A DNA stretch of 64,000 nt from Streptomyces sp. NBC_01262 (GTDB lineage: Bacteria > Actinomycetota > Actinomycetes > Streptomycetales > Streptomycetaceae): the NCBI RefSeq assembly GCF_036226365.1, contig NZ_CP108462.1, positions 8,974,501-9,038,500 on the forward strand. The letters run 5' to 3'. Positions 50,599 through 59,019 of this stretch are shown piece after piece. The position numbers were made by a program, and so were the translations under genes. Each line of letters begins with the position of its first letter. Position 1 is the first letter of the stretch. The notes below the pieces were generated by a model. That model was not told where the DNA came from, searched no databases, and saw only the letters and a program-made list of their open reading frames with translations.

Positions 50599-51800
50599 GG
50601 CCACTGGAGGGCATCCGCGTCCTCGAAGTCGCCATGTACGGCTTCGTCCCCTCGGCGGGCGCCGTGCTCGCCGACTGGGGCGCGGACGTGATCAAGGTCG
50701 AGCACGCGGTGACGGGCGACCCCCAGCGCGGGCTGCGGCAGACCGGCACCTTCAAGATCGAGGGCGACCCGAACCCCAACGTCGAGCACTCCAACCGGGG
50801 CAAGCGCAGCCTGGGCCTGGACATGGCCAACCCCGAGGGCAAGGAGGTGCTGCATGACCTGATCCGCAAGGCTGACGTGTTCCTGACCAGCTTCCTGCCC
50901 GCCGGGCGGCGCAAGCTGGGCTTCGACGTGGACGACGTCCGCGCGGTCAACCCGAAGATCATCTACGCCCGGGGGAGCGCGCTGGGCCCGCGCGGCCCCG
51001 AGTCCGAGAAGGGCGGCTACGACTTCACCGCCTTCTGGGCCCGGGCCGGCATCTCCGCCAGCCTCACCCCGCCGGACTCGCAGGGCCTGATCGGCCCGCC
51101 GGTGCCGGCCTTCGGGGACACCATCTCCGGCACCAACCTCGCCGGAGGCATCGCGGCGGCCCTGTTCAAGCGCGAGCGCACCGGCGAGCCTTCGGTCGTC
51201 GACGTCTCCCTGCTCGGCAGCGGCGTATGGGCGATGGGCCACGGGATCGCCCTGTCCCTGCGGCTCGACAAGCCGTTCGTCGCGGCCGCGCAGGGCGGCC
51301 ACGCCTCGCCGACCAATCCGCTGTCCGGCACGTACGCCACCGCCGACGACTACCACCTCACCCTGACGATGCTTCAGCCGGCCAAGTTCTGGGCCGACTT
51401 CTGCCGCCACATCGACCGGCCCGAACTGGCCGACGACCCGCGCTTCGCCACCGCCGAGCTGATCGCCGAGAACACCGAACAGGCCGTCAAGATCGTGCGG
51501 GAGGTGATCGCCGGGCGCACGCTCGCCGAGTGGAGCCGGCAGTTCGCGAGCCTCGCCGGGCCATGGGCCCCGGTCCAGGACTCCCGCCAGGTCGCCGACG
51601 ACGCGCAGGTCCGGGCGAATGAGTACGTGGTCCGGGCCGGCGAGCTCGAACTGGCCGCCAACCCCGTGCAGTTCGACGTAAGCGCTCCACAACTCGGGCC
51701 TGCCCCCGAGTTCGCCGCCCAGACCGAGGAGATCCTCCTCGAACTGGGCCTGGACTGGGACCGCATCATCGCCCTCAAGGCGGCGGGCGCAGTCACCTGA
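50595..51800 (+). CDS. Class III CoA-transferase (CaiB/BaiF/formyl-CoA transferase family)
   Basis: CoA-transferase of 401 aa that moves CoA between acyl-CoA thioesters and free acids. The catalytic Asp143 lies in GGYDFTAF, and the N-terminal Rossmann half (LEVAMYGFVPSAGAVLADWGADVIKVE) is typical. Together with the SDR and ALDH it can make a CoA thioester from an alcohol without ATP. ATG 50595 overlaps the ALDH stop. A run of 12-bp tandem repeats follows the gene. Confidence 0.92.
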   Translation: MRPLEGIRVLEVAMYGFVPSAGAVLADWGADVIKVEHAVTGDPQRGLRQTGTFKIEGDPNPNVEHSNRGKRSLGLDMANPEGKEVLHDLIRKADVFLTSFLPAGRRKLGFDVDDVRAVNPKIIYARGSALGPRGPESEKGGYDFTAFWARAGISASLTPPDSQGLIGPPVPAFGDTISGTNLAGGIAAALFKRERTGEPSVVDVSLLGSGVWAMGHGIALSLRLDKPFVAAAQGGHASPTNPLSGTYATADDYHLTLTMLQPAKFWADFCRHIDRPELADDPRFATAELIAENTEQAVKIVREVIAGRTLAEWSRQFASLAGPWAPVQDSRQVADDAQVRANEYVVRAGELELAANPVQFDVSAPQLGPAPEFAAQTEEILLELGLDWDRIIALKAAGAVT

Positions 51801-51803
51801 TCG

Positions 51804-51885
51804 CAGCACCGCTCACAGCACCGCTCACAGCACCGCTCACAGCACCGTTCGCAGCACCGATCACCGCACTGATCACCGCACTTCG
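51804..51885. repeat. 12-bp tandem repeats, about seven units
   Basis: Units start at 51804, 51816 and 51828 (identical CAGCACCGCTCA), then 51840, 51852 and 51864 with changes, and a partial unit at 51876. They fill most of the 110-bp gap between the CoA-transferase and the binding-protein gene. The units are head-to-tail, without spacers. Confidence 0.9.
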
Positions 51886-51910
51886 GGGACCAATTCTCTA
51901 GGAGAACCCG

Positions 51911-53281
51911 TTGAGACGCTCAAGACGCTTGCTCATCGCCGTGACTGTCCTGACCCTGGCCGGGTGCAGCGGCCGCGCCGCAAGCACCGCGGACAGCAGC
52001 CCGTCCGCCTCCGCTTCCTCCGCCTCCCAGGCCGACTTCGGCACACTGAAGAACGTCTGCGGGTCCGGTACGCCCAAGGCCGTCACCGGCACCGGAGTCA
52101 CCACCGCCGACATCAAGGTCGGCGTCTTCACCGACCTCGGGTTCACCAAGAACCCGGAGTTCGTCAACGCGGCCAAGGTGTTCACCTCCTGGTGCAACGA
52201 CGCGGGCGGCATCAACGGCCGCAAGCTCGTCCCCGTCACCCACGACAGCAAGCTCTTCCAGGTGGCCCAGCAGATGCTGGTGGCCTGCAAGTCGGACTTC
52301 GCACTCGTCGGTGGCGGCTCCGCCCTGGACAGCCTCGGCACCAAGGACAGGCTGAAGTGCCTGCTCCCGGACTTCCCCGCCCAGGTCGTCCAGATACCGA
52401 ACGTCGGATCCGACCTCCAGGCGTACCCGCTGGGCCCCGCCCTCGGTTACGCGCCCTACGCGGGCTACTACTCCTGGCTGACCAAGGAGAAGTACCCGTC
52501 CTCGGCGAGCAGCGTCGGCATCATCTCCGGTGACTCGCCGGCCATCACCGCCACCCGCGCCGAGGGCAAGGAGACCCTGGCCGCACTGGGCGCCAAGATC
52601 TCCTACGACGACCTGTACCCGGCCGCGGGCGTGTCCGACTGGACGCCCTACGCGCAGAAGATCAAGAGCAAGAAGGTCAAGGGCCTGATCTTCAACGGCT
52701 CCTTCAGCGAACTGGCCAAGCTGGAGCAGGTGCTGACCAGCATCGGCTACAAGCTCGACTGGATCGACGCCAACAGCAACGCCTACGGCCCCGCCTTCCT
52801 GCAGCTGGCCGCCGGCTCGCTCGCGTCGCAGAACAACTACGCGGCCCTGCCCGCCGTCTATCCGGTGGAGGAGGCGGCGGACAACCCGGCGACCGAGCAG
52901 GTCGTGAAGCTGTACGCCAAGTACGCGCCCGACGCCCAGGTCACCCTGCCCGCCGTGCAGGCGTTCTCCGCCTGGCTGCTGTTCGCCGAATCCGCCCGGA
53001 GCTGCTCCGAGCTGACCCGCAAGTGCGTGCTCGACAGCGCGGCCAAGCAGACCGCGTGGACGGCCGGCGGGCTGCAGGCCCCGGCGGATCTGTCCTCGAA
53101 CACCTCGCCCCGCACATGCTTCAACGTCGTCCAGGCGACGGCGAAGGGCTGGACCGTGGCCGACTTCAAGCCGGACAACGGCGCCTACCGCTGCAACATC
53201 GCCGCCTACAAGTTCAAGGCCTCCTACGGCAAGCCGCTCACCCTGGCCGATGTCGGCAAGACGATCGCGGATCTGAAGTAG
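51911..53281 (+). CDS. Branched-chain-amino-acid-type ABC substrate-binding lipoprotein
   Basis: Extracellular ligand-binding protein (Peripla_BP_6/LivK type) of 456 aa. A signal peptide with basic start leads to lipobox LAGC, Cys19, followed by a Ser/Ala-rich linker (about 20-45) and the two-lobed binding domain. Such proteins bind amino acids, aromatic acids or other carboxylates. No permease or ATPase gene is nearby, so it is an orphan here. The TTG start is supported by TAGGAGAA 5-6 nt upstream and by the signal sequence beginning there. Confidence 0.87.
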   Translation: MRRSRRLLIAVTVLTLAGCSGRAASTADSSPSASASSASQADFGTLKNVCGSGTPKAVTGTGVTTADIKVGVFTDLGFTKNPEFVNAAKVFTSWCNDAGGINGRKLVPVTHDSKLFQVAQQMLVACKSDFALVGGGSALDSLGTKDRLKCLLPDFPAQVVQIPNVGSDLQAYPLGPALGYAPYAGYYSWLTKEKYPSSASSVGIISGDSPAITATRAEGKETLAALGAKISYDDLYPAAGVSDWTPYAQKIKSKKVKGLIFNGSFSELAKLEQVLTSIGYKLDWIDANSNAYGPAFLQLAAGSLASQNNYAALPAVYPVEEAADNPATEQVVKLYAKYAPDAQVTLPAVQAFSAWLLFAESARSCSELTRKCVLDSAAKQTAWTAGGLQAPADLSSNTSPRTCFNVVQATAKGWTVADFKPDNGAYRCNIAAYKFKASYGKPLTLADVGKTIADLK

Positions 53282-53310
53282 CCGCTCCTACGCGGCGGGA
53301 AGGACACATC

Positions 53311-53502
53311 GTGAAGGTGCAGGTCGACTCCGAGCGCTGCCAGGGCCACACGCTCTGTGCCATGCGGGCTCCGGCGACATTCGAGCTCAGCGAGGTCGAC
53401 GGTCACTCGTCGGTCATCAACGAAGACGTTCCGGCGGATCAGGAGGACGACGTCTCCGAGGCCGCCATGTCCTGTCCGGAACGAGCGATCTCCATCTCCT
53501 GA
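53311..53502 (+). CDS. 3Fe-4S ferredoxin
   Basis: Electron carrier of 63 aa with Cys10, Cys16 and Cys55, the same spacing as the ferredoxin at 33598-33795, indicating a 3Fe-4S cluster. GGAAGGA lies upstream of GTG 53311. It is placed directly before a P450 gene (18 bp gap), which it should reduce. The nearest island reductase is the KshB-like protein, but this has its own 2Fe-2S domain. Confidence 0.92.
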   Translation: MKVQVDSERCQGHTLCAMRAPATFELSEVDGHSSVINEDVPADQEDDVSEAAMSCPERAISIS

Positions 53503-53520
53503 CCCGTGGAGGGCAAGGGC

Positions 53521-54891
53521 ATGACCACCGACGAAGTCGTCAACGACGACGATCGCAAGAAGGACCGGATCCACTTCGACCGGCATACTCCCCAGTACCG
53601 CCACGAGTTCGAGGCGGTCACCCAGGAGCTCCAGTCCAAGTGCCCGATCGCCTGGTCGGACACCTATGACGGCCACTGGGTCGCCAGCGGGCAGCGCGAG
53701 GTCTTCGAGATCGCCCGGTCCGCCGAGTTCCTGTCGAACGACCACGACGTGAAGGGCGAGCGGCGGGGCTACGAGGGCATCAGCATCCCCTCGCCGCCCC
53801 GGGCGAAGTCCTCCAGGGGCGGCTTCCTGGAGATGGACCCGCCCGAGCAGCGCTACTACCGCCAGACCCTCAACCCGTATCTGTCACCGGCCGCCGTCAG
53901 CCGCTGGATCCCGCTCATCGACGAGGTGGTGCGCGCCTCCATCGACGAGAAGATCGAGGAGGGGCGGATCGACTTCGTCGACGACCTCGCCAACATCGTG
54001 CCGGCCGTCCTGACGATGGGCATGATGGGCATCCAGCTCAAGAAGTGGGTCATCTACAACGAACCGGCCCACGCCGGGGTGTACACGCCGCCGAACTCAC
54101 CCGACCAGGCGCGCGTCACCGAGCTGCAGAAGAACATGGGACGGGACCTGTACGGCTCGATCATGGAGATCCGGGCCAATCCCCGGCCCGGTCTGGTGGA
54201 CGCCCTCGTACGCGCCGACATCAACGGCAGGACGCCGCCCGACGACGAGCTGCTCGGCGTACTGGCCCTGCTCATCGGCGGCGGCTTCGACACCACCACG
54301 GCGCTCACCGCGCACGCCCTGGAGTGGCTCTCGGAGAACCCGGGGGAGCGGGAACGCCTCAGCCGGGAGCGGGACACGCTGCTGGACTCCGCGACCGAGG
54401 AGTTCCTGCGGTACTTCACCCCCGCTCCGGGCGACGGGCGCACCATCTCCGCGGACTGCGAGATCGTCGGCACCCGCTTCAAGGAGGGCGAACGCCTCTG
54501 GCTGTCCTGGGCGATGGCCAACCGGGACCCGTCGGTCTTCCCCGAGCCCAACACGATCGACATGGAACGCAAGGGCAACCGGCACACCAGCTTCGGGCTG
54601 GGCATCCACCGCTGCATCGGCTCCAACGTCGCGCGCACGGTGTTCAAGCGGATGGTCACCCAGGTGCTGGACCGGATGCCGGACTACCGGTGCGACCCCG
54701 AGGGCGCCGAGCACTACGAGACGATCGGCGTCATCCAGGGCATGCGCCACCTCCCGGCGACCTTCACCCCGGGCCGCCGGCTCGGGGCCGGGCTCGAAGA
54801 GACCCTTGAGGCCCTGCAGAAGGTCTGCGACGAACAGCGGCTCGCCGAGCCCGTCACGGTCCGGAAGGACAAGGCGAAGATCGATCACTGA
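53521..54891 (+). CDS. Cytochrome P450
   Basis: Haem monooxygenase of 456 aa. The I-helix reads IGGGFDTTTALT (acidic-Thr pair replaced by Asp-Thr, as in many actinobacterial P450s), the ExxR pair is in EEFLRYF and the haem loop FGLGIHRCIG has Cys365. A C-terminal extension of about 40 residues follows the usual end and looks helical and charged. ATG 53521 has GGAGGG at good distance; GTG 53506 is possible. It follows its ferredoxin gene in the island and probably hydroxylates the growth substrate or a CoA intermediate. Confidence 0.92.
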   Translation: MTTDEVVNDDDRKKDRIHFDRHTPQYRHEFEAVTQELQSKCPIAWSDTYDGHWVASGQREVFEIARSAEFLSNDHDVKGERRGYEGISIPSPPRAKSSRGGFLEMDPPEQRYYRQTLNPYLSPAAVSRWIPLIDEVVRASIDEKIEEGRIDFVDDLANIVPAVLTMGMMGIQLKKWVIYNEPAHAGVYTPPNSPDQARVTELQKNMGRDLYGSIMEIRANPRPGLVDALVRADINGRTPPDDELLGVLALLIGGGFDTTTALTAHALEWLSENPGERERLSRERDTLLDSATEEFLRYFTPAPGDGRTISADCEIVGTRFKEGERLWLSWAMANRDPSVFPEPNTIDMERKGNRHTSFGLGIHRCIGSNVARTVFKRMVTQVLDRMPDYRCDPEGAEHYETIGVIQGMRHLPATFTPGRRLGAGLEETLEALQKVCDEQRLAEPVTVRKDKAKIDH

Positions 54892-54936
54892 TCGCTGATC
54901 ACTGACCGCGGAGAACCGACCGAGGAGAAGAGAGAC

Positions 54937-56598
54937 GTGTCCGAACCGTCGGGACGCCCCCTGCCGCAGCTCACCGGGGAGAACGAGTTCTTCTGGACAT
55001 CCGGGGCGGATGGCCGGTTGCGCTTCCAGGAGTGCGGGTCCTGCGCGGCTCTGATCCATCCGCCCCAGCCCGTATGCCGGTACTGCCGGGCGCACGAGTC
55101 CGGCATACGGGTCGTCTCCGGATTCGCGACGCTGATCGGCTTCACCGTCAACCACCGGTTCAGCCTGCCCGGGATGCCCGCGCCCTACGTCGTCGCCCAG
55201 GTCGCCATCGAGGAGGACCCCCGGGTCCGGCTCACGACCAACGCCGTCGAGTGCGACCCCGGTCAGCTCGAACTGGGCATGCGGATGGAGGTCGTCTTCG
55301 AGCGGCACGAAGACGTATGGCTGCCGCTGTTCCGTCCCGCCGCCGAGCAGCCCGCCCTGGCCGGGCTGCCCTCGGAGGAGGTGGAGCCGGAGCAACTGCG
55401 GCGCCGCGTACGCCCGATGGCCACGCGGGAGAAGTTCGAGGACAAGGTGGCGATCAGCGGCATCGGGATGTCGCAGATCGGGCGCCGGCTGATGGTCCCC
55501 CCGCTGTCGCTGACCGTCCAGGCCTGCGAACGGGCGGTGGCCGACGCCGGTCTCACCCTCGACGACATCGACGGCCTGGCGGCGTATCCCGGCGCCGGGC
55601 CGTTCGGTGGCTTCGCCGAGGGAGGAGTGACCGCCCTGGAGTCGGCGCTGGGCATCCGGCCGACCTGGTACAACGGCGGCGGCGAGACCTTCGGGCCGGG
55701 CGGCTCGGTGATCGCCGCGATGCTCGCGGTCGCCGCCGGGCTGGCCCGGCATGTGCTGTGCTTCCGTACCGTCTGGGAGGCCACGTACGGCGAGTTGGTA
55801 CGGCAGGGGAAGATCACCCAGGGCGCCGCCTCCGGGGACGCGGGCTGGATCAAGCCCTTCGGGGCGATCTCGGCGGCGCACACCCTGGCGCAGAACGCCC
55901 AGCGGCACTTCCACCGCTACGGCAGCACCCGCGAGACGCTCGGCTGGATCGCGCTGAACCAGCGGGCCAACGCCGCGCTCAACCCGACCGCGGTCTACCG
56001 CGAACCGATGACCATGGACGACTACCTCTCGGCCAGGCCCGTCACCACGCCGTTCGGGCTCTACGACTGCGACGTCCCCTGCGACGGAGCCGTCGCGGTG
56101 ATCGTGTCGGCCGTGGACGCGGCCCGCGACCTGGCCAAGCCCCCCGTGCTGGTGGAGGCCGTCGGGACGCAGATCATCGAGCGGCTCGAATGGGACCAGA
56201 GCACCCTGACCCACGAACCGCAGGTGCTCGGACAGTCCGCCCACCTCTGGTCGCGCACCTCCATGCGTCCCTCCGACGTCGACGTGGCCCAGCTCTACGA
56301 CGGCTTCACCTTCAACTGCCTGTCCTGGATCGAGGGGCTGGGCTTCTGCGGCATCGGCGAGGGCAAGGACTTCCTCGACGGCGGCAAGAACATCGCCCGG
56401 GACGGCCTGCTCCCGCTGAACACCCACGGCGGCCAGCTCTCCCACGGCCGCACCCACGGCATGGGGCTGATCCACGAGGCGGTCGTCCAACTACGTGGCG
56501 AGGGCGGGCCGAGGCAGGTCGCGGGCGCACGGGTCGCCGTGGCCAGCACCGGCGGTCTCGCCACGAGCGGCGTGATCCTACTCAAGGCGGACCATTGA
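54937..56598 (+). CDS. DUF35 (OB-fold)-thiolase fusion, Ltp2-like lyase candidate
   Basis: A 553-aa two-domain protein. Residues about 10-135 are a DUF35 rubredoxin-like zinc ribbon (Cys33, Cys36, Cys47, Cys50) plus OB fold; residues about 168-553 have the thiolase fold. The nucleophilic cysteine of thiolases is absent (FGPGGS at the position of the CSG loop), while LYDGFTF and NTHGGQLSHGRTHGMG are kept. Cys-less thiolase relatives such as Ltp2 act as retro-aldolases with a DUF35 partner in steroid side-chain breakdown; here the two are one chain. GTG 54937 has GAGGAG upstream. Confidence 0.87.
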   Translation: MSEPSGRPLPQLTGENEFFWTSGADGRLRFQECGSCAALIHPPQPVCRYCRAHESGIRVVSGFATLIGFTVNHRFSLPGMPAPYVVAQVAIEEDPRVRLTTNAVECDPGQLELGMRMEVVFERHEDVWLPLFRPAAEQPALAGLPSEEVEPEQLRRRVRPMATREKFEDKVAISGIGMSQIGRRLMVPPLSLTVQACERAVADAGLTLDDIDGLAAYPGAGPFGGFAEGGVTALESALGIRPTWYNGGGETFGPGGSVIAAMLAVAAGLARHVLCFRTVWEATYGELVRQGKITQGAASGDAGWIKPFGAISAAHTLAQNAQRHFHRYGSTRETLGWIALNQRANAALNPTAVYREPMTMDDYLSARPVTTPFGLYDCDVPCDGAVAVIVSAVDAARDLAKPPVLVEAVGTQIIERLEWDQSTLTHEPQVLGQSAHLWSRTSMRPSDVDVAQLYDGFTFNCLSWIEGLGFCGIGEGKDFLDGGKNIARDGLLPLNTHGGQLSHGRTHGMGLIHEAVVQLRGEGGPRQVAGARVAVASTGGLATSGVILLKADH

Positions 56599-57515
56599 CC
56601 TCCAGCGAACCCGATCTGGCCGTGCTGACCGACGACGGCACCGGTGTGTCCCGCGTCGTCGTCGAGGTCGACGGCATCCCGATGTCGGCGCTGATCCGGG
56701 AAGTCCCGCAGCCGCGCGCCGTCATCGTGGCCCTGCACGGCGGGGCGGTGACCTCGCGGTACTTCCACTATCCCGACCGGCCCCGGCAGTCACTGCTGTG
56801 GGCGGGCGCGACGCTCGGCTACACCGTCATCGCCCTGGACCGCCCCGGATACGGCGAATCCGCAGGTCACGCGGAGCAGATGAACCCTCCCCAGCGGCGG
56901 GTCGACCTCGCCTACGCGGCGGTGGACCGGCTGCTGGCGTCACGCCCGCGAGGCGCCGGTGTGTTCCTGCTGGCGCATTCGATCGGCTGCGAACTGGCGG
57001 TCCGGATGGCCTGCGACGAGCGCGGGACGGGCCTGCTGGGCGTGGAACTCGCCGGGTCCGGACGGCAGCACCACGACGGCGCGCTGGAGACCATGTCGCA
57101 GTGGCGGCGGGACAGCTCCGGCCCCAGGCGGACCGGCGGCAGCCTGCGCGCGCTGCTGTGGGAGCCGACCTGGCTCTACCCGGCCGATGTCGTCGGCGGC
57201 TACCGCATCCTGTCTCCCGGCCCGGCCTACGAGGGCGTCCTCGCCCGGACCTGGGCGCCCGAATTCCCCCAGCACGCCGCCCGGGTGCGGATCCCCGTGC
57301 ACTTCACCCTCGGCGATCACGAGAAGGTGTGGCGGTCCGGCCCCGAGGCACTGGCCGATCTCGCGACCCTGTTCACCGGCTCCCCCCGGGTGGTCGTCGA
57401 GGAACAGAAGGATGGCGGCCACAACCTGAGCCTCGGGCTGTCGGCCCTGGCGTACCACCTGAAGATCCTGTCGTTCGTCGAGGAATGTCTACTGGCCCGC
57501 GGGAGGGCGATATGA
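56595..57515 (+). CDS. Alpha/beta hydrolase
   Basis: Hydrolase of 306 aa. The nucleophile elbow is AHSIG with Ser129, LHGG forms the oxyanion region, and the acid (LGDHEK) and His (GGHNLS) are visible near the C-terminus. It could cleave a thioester, ester or ring-opened diketone. The start is TTG 56595, which overlaps the stop of the thiolase-like gene (TTGA); a downstream GTG would remove part of the first strand. Its stop overlaps the DoxX start (ATGA). Confidence 0.85.
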   Translation: MTSSEPDLAVLTDDGTGVSRVVVEVDGIPMSALIREVPQPRAVIVALHGGAVTSRYFHYPDRPRQSLLWAGATLGYTVIALDRPGYGESAGHAEQMNPPQRRVDLAYAAVDRLLASRPRGAGVFLLAHSIGCELAVRMACDERGTGLLGVELAGSGRQHHDGALETMSQWRRDSSGPRRTGGSLRALLWEPTWLYPADVVGGYRILSPGPAYEGVLARTWAPEFPQHAARVRIPVHFTLGDHEKVWRSGPEALADLATLFTGSPRVVVEEQKDGGHNLSLGLSALAYHLKILSFVEECLLARGRAI

Positions 57516-58015
57516 CCGACGCAGACGCTGTGGCGCTGCTGCTCGTACGAGCGATCGTGGGCGTCACCATGATCGCGCACGGGCTCAACCACTGGCGGGG
57601 CGGCGGCCGCATCGAGGGCACCGCCGGCTGGTTCAGCGGGCTCGGCCTGCGGCACGGCCGGCTCCAGGCCTGGATGAGCGTGGTCACCGAGGTGGGCGCG
57701 GGCGCACTGCTGGTGGCCGGGCTGGCGACCCCGCTGGCCTGCGCGGCGGTCATCTCCGTGATGCTGGTCGCCGGCCTCCTCGCGCACCGGACCAACGGCT
57801 TCTTCGTCTTCAAGGACGGCTACGAGTACGTCCTCGTGCTGTCCGTGGTCTGCCTGGCGCTGGCCGTGCTGGGCCCCGGGCGCTTCTCCGTGGACAACGC
57901 CGGCGGCATCGACGTCACCGGCTGGGCCGGCGGCGGCATCGCGCTGGGCGTGGCCGTCGCGGCCACGGTGGGCCTGCTCGGGCTGTTCTGGCGCCCGCAG
58001 CCCGTGAGCAGCTGA
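57512..58015 (+). CDS. DoxX family membrane protein
   Basis: Membrane protein of 167 aa with four hydrophobic helices. IAHGLNHWRGGGRIEGTAGWF near the N-terminus is the DoxX motif. It is translationally coupled to the alpha/beta hydrolase gene. DoxX proteins occur in several catabolic gene clusters and may take part in membrane redox reactions; no direct function is shown. Confidence 0.85.
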   Translation: MTDADAVALLLVRAIVGVTMIAHGLNHWRGGGRIEGTAGWFSGLGLRHGRLQAWMSVVTEVGAGALLVAGLATPLACAAVISVMLVAGLLAHRTNGFFVFKDGYEYVLVLSVVCLALAVLGPGRFSVDNAGGIDVTGWAGGGIALGVAVAATVGLLGLFWRPQPVSS

Positions 58016-58040
58016 CCGACCCCTACCCGAAGGAGAGCCG

Positions 58041-58346
58041 ATGCCGAAGGGATACGTCATCCTGACCGAGGTCATCAAGGACCCGGCGGGCATGGACGCG
58101 TACATGCGAGCGGCCGGACCGACGATCGCGGGGAGCGGCGCCACCGTCCTGGCGGTGACACAGCCCCAGGTCATCGAGGGGGAGTGGCACGGCGACCGGA
58201 CCGTCATCCTGGAGTTCGCCTCGGTGGAGGCGGCCCAGGCCTGGTACGACTCGGCCGAGTACGGGAGGGCGAAGCCGCTGCGGCACGCGTCGGCCGACAC
58301 CAACGCGGTGATCGTCCCCGGCTTCGGGCCGCCCCCGGCGGTCTGA
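58041..58346 (+). CDS. DUF1330 family protein
   Basis: Small dimeric alpha+beta barrel-type protein of 101 aa. GYVILTEVIKDPAGMDAYMRAAGPTI and VILEFASVEAAQAWYDSAEY are the DUF1330 pattern. The function is unknown; related folds include monooxygenases and isomerases. AGGAGAG precedes ATG 58041, 25 bp after the DoxX stop, so it ends the operon that begins near 53311. Confidence 0.87.
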   Translation: MPKGYVILTEVIKDPAGMDAYMRAAGPTIAGSGATVLAVTQPQVIEGEWHGDRTVILEFASVEAAQAWYDSAEYGRAKPLRHASADTNAVIVPGFGPPPAV

Positions 58347-58449
58347 GGAACTCGCCCCGTCCCGGTCACGGCTCTGCCAGGATGCTCGTGCCGCCGCCAC
58401 GGTGAACGTACTGTTGCACCGGGACCGTCCGTGGCGGGAGGAATGCCGA

Positions 58450-59019
58450 ATGACAACGGGCAGGCATGAGGAAATCCTGTCCGCGGCTCTGGAAGTGTTC
58501 GCGGAGCGCGGCTACAAGGGGACCTCGCTCGACGCTGTCGCGGAGCGGGCGGGCCTGACCAGGCAGGGGCTGCTGCACTACTTCCCGAGCAAGAAGCGGC
58601 TGCTCGTCGCGGTCCTCCAGCTCAGGGAGGATCTCAACCGCGAGCATCTGGCCGCCGGGCACGCGGACAAGGACCTGCCGAGCCAGCTCGCCGAGGTGGT
58701 CGCCTACGGCCACCGCAATCCCGGCCTGGCCCAGATCCACAGCGTGCTGCTGGCCGAGACCGTCGCCGGCAGCGATCCGGCTGCGCAGGGGTTCTTCCAC
58801 GACCACTACCAGACGGTGGTGGAGCACGCGGCGGAGCTGCTCACCGAGCGGTACGGGGCCCGCCTGCCCAGCGGCCTGACGCCGCGGGCCGCGGCGATGG
58901 CCGTGGTGGCGATGCTGGACGGGATGCAGTTGCAGTGGCAGGTGGACCAGGACCAGACCGACCACCCCGAGATCATGCGGGATGTGCTGTCCGTGCTGCT
59001 GGGGTCCACGCCTGTATGA
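58450..59019 (+). CDS. TetR family regulator
   Basis: Regulator of 189 aa. The helix-turn-helix (GTSLDAVAERAGLTRQGLLHYFPSK) is at about residues 27-51, followed by a TetR_C_6-like helical domain. GGAGGA lies 8 nt upstream of ATG 58450. No copy of the island palindrome was seen in its promoter, so it may control a different site or the same sites with another ligand. Its 3' end overlaps a convergent hydrolase-like gene by 47 bp. Confidence 0.9.
   Translation: MTTGRHEEILSAALEVFAERGYKGTSLDAVAERAGLTRQGLLHYFPSKKRLLVAVLQLREDLNREHLAAGHADKDLPSQLAEVVAYGHRNPGLAQIHSVLLAETVAGSDPAAQGFFHDHYQTVVEHAAELLTERYGARLPSGLTPRAAAMAVVAMLDGMQLQWQVDQDQTDHPEIMRDVLSVLLGSTPV

Noticed and set aside
51804..51885. Possible CRISPR array
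   Set aside because: The units are 12 bp and directly joined, without spacers, and no cas gene is present.
54097..56490. 797-codon minus-strand frame
   Set aside because: It covers the opposite strand of the P450 and DUF35-thiolase genes, both of which have intact motifs; no ribosome site or domain supports it.
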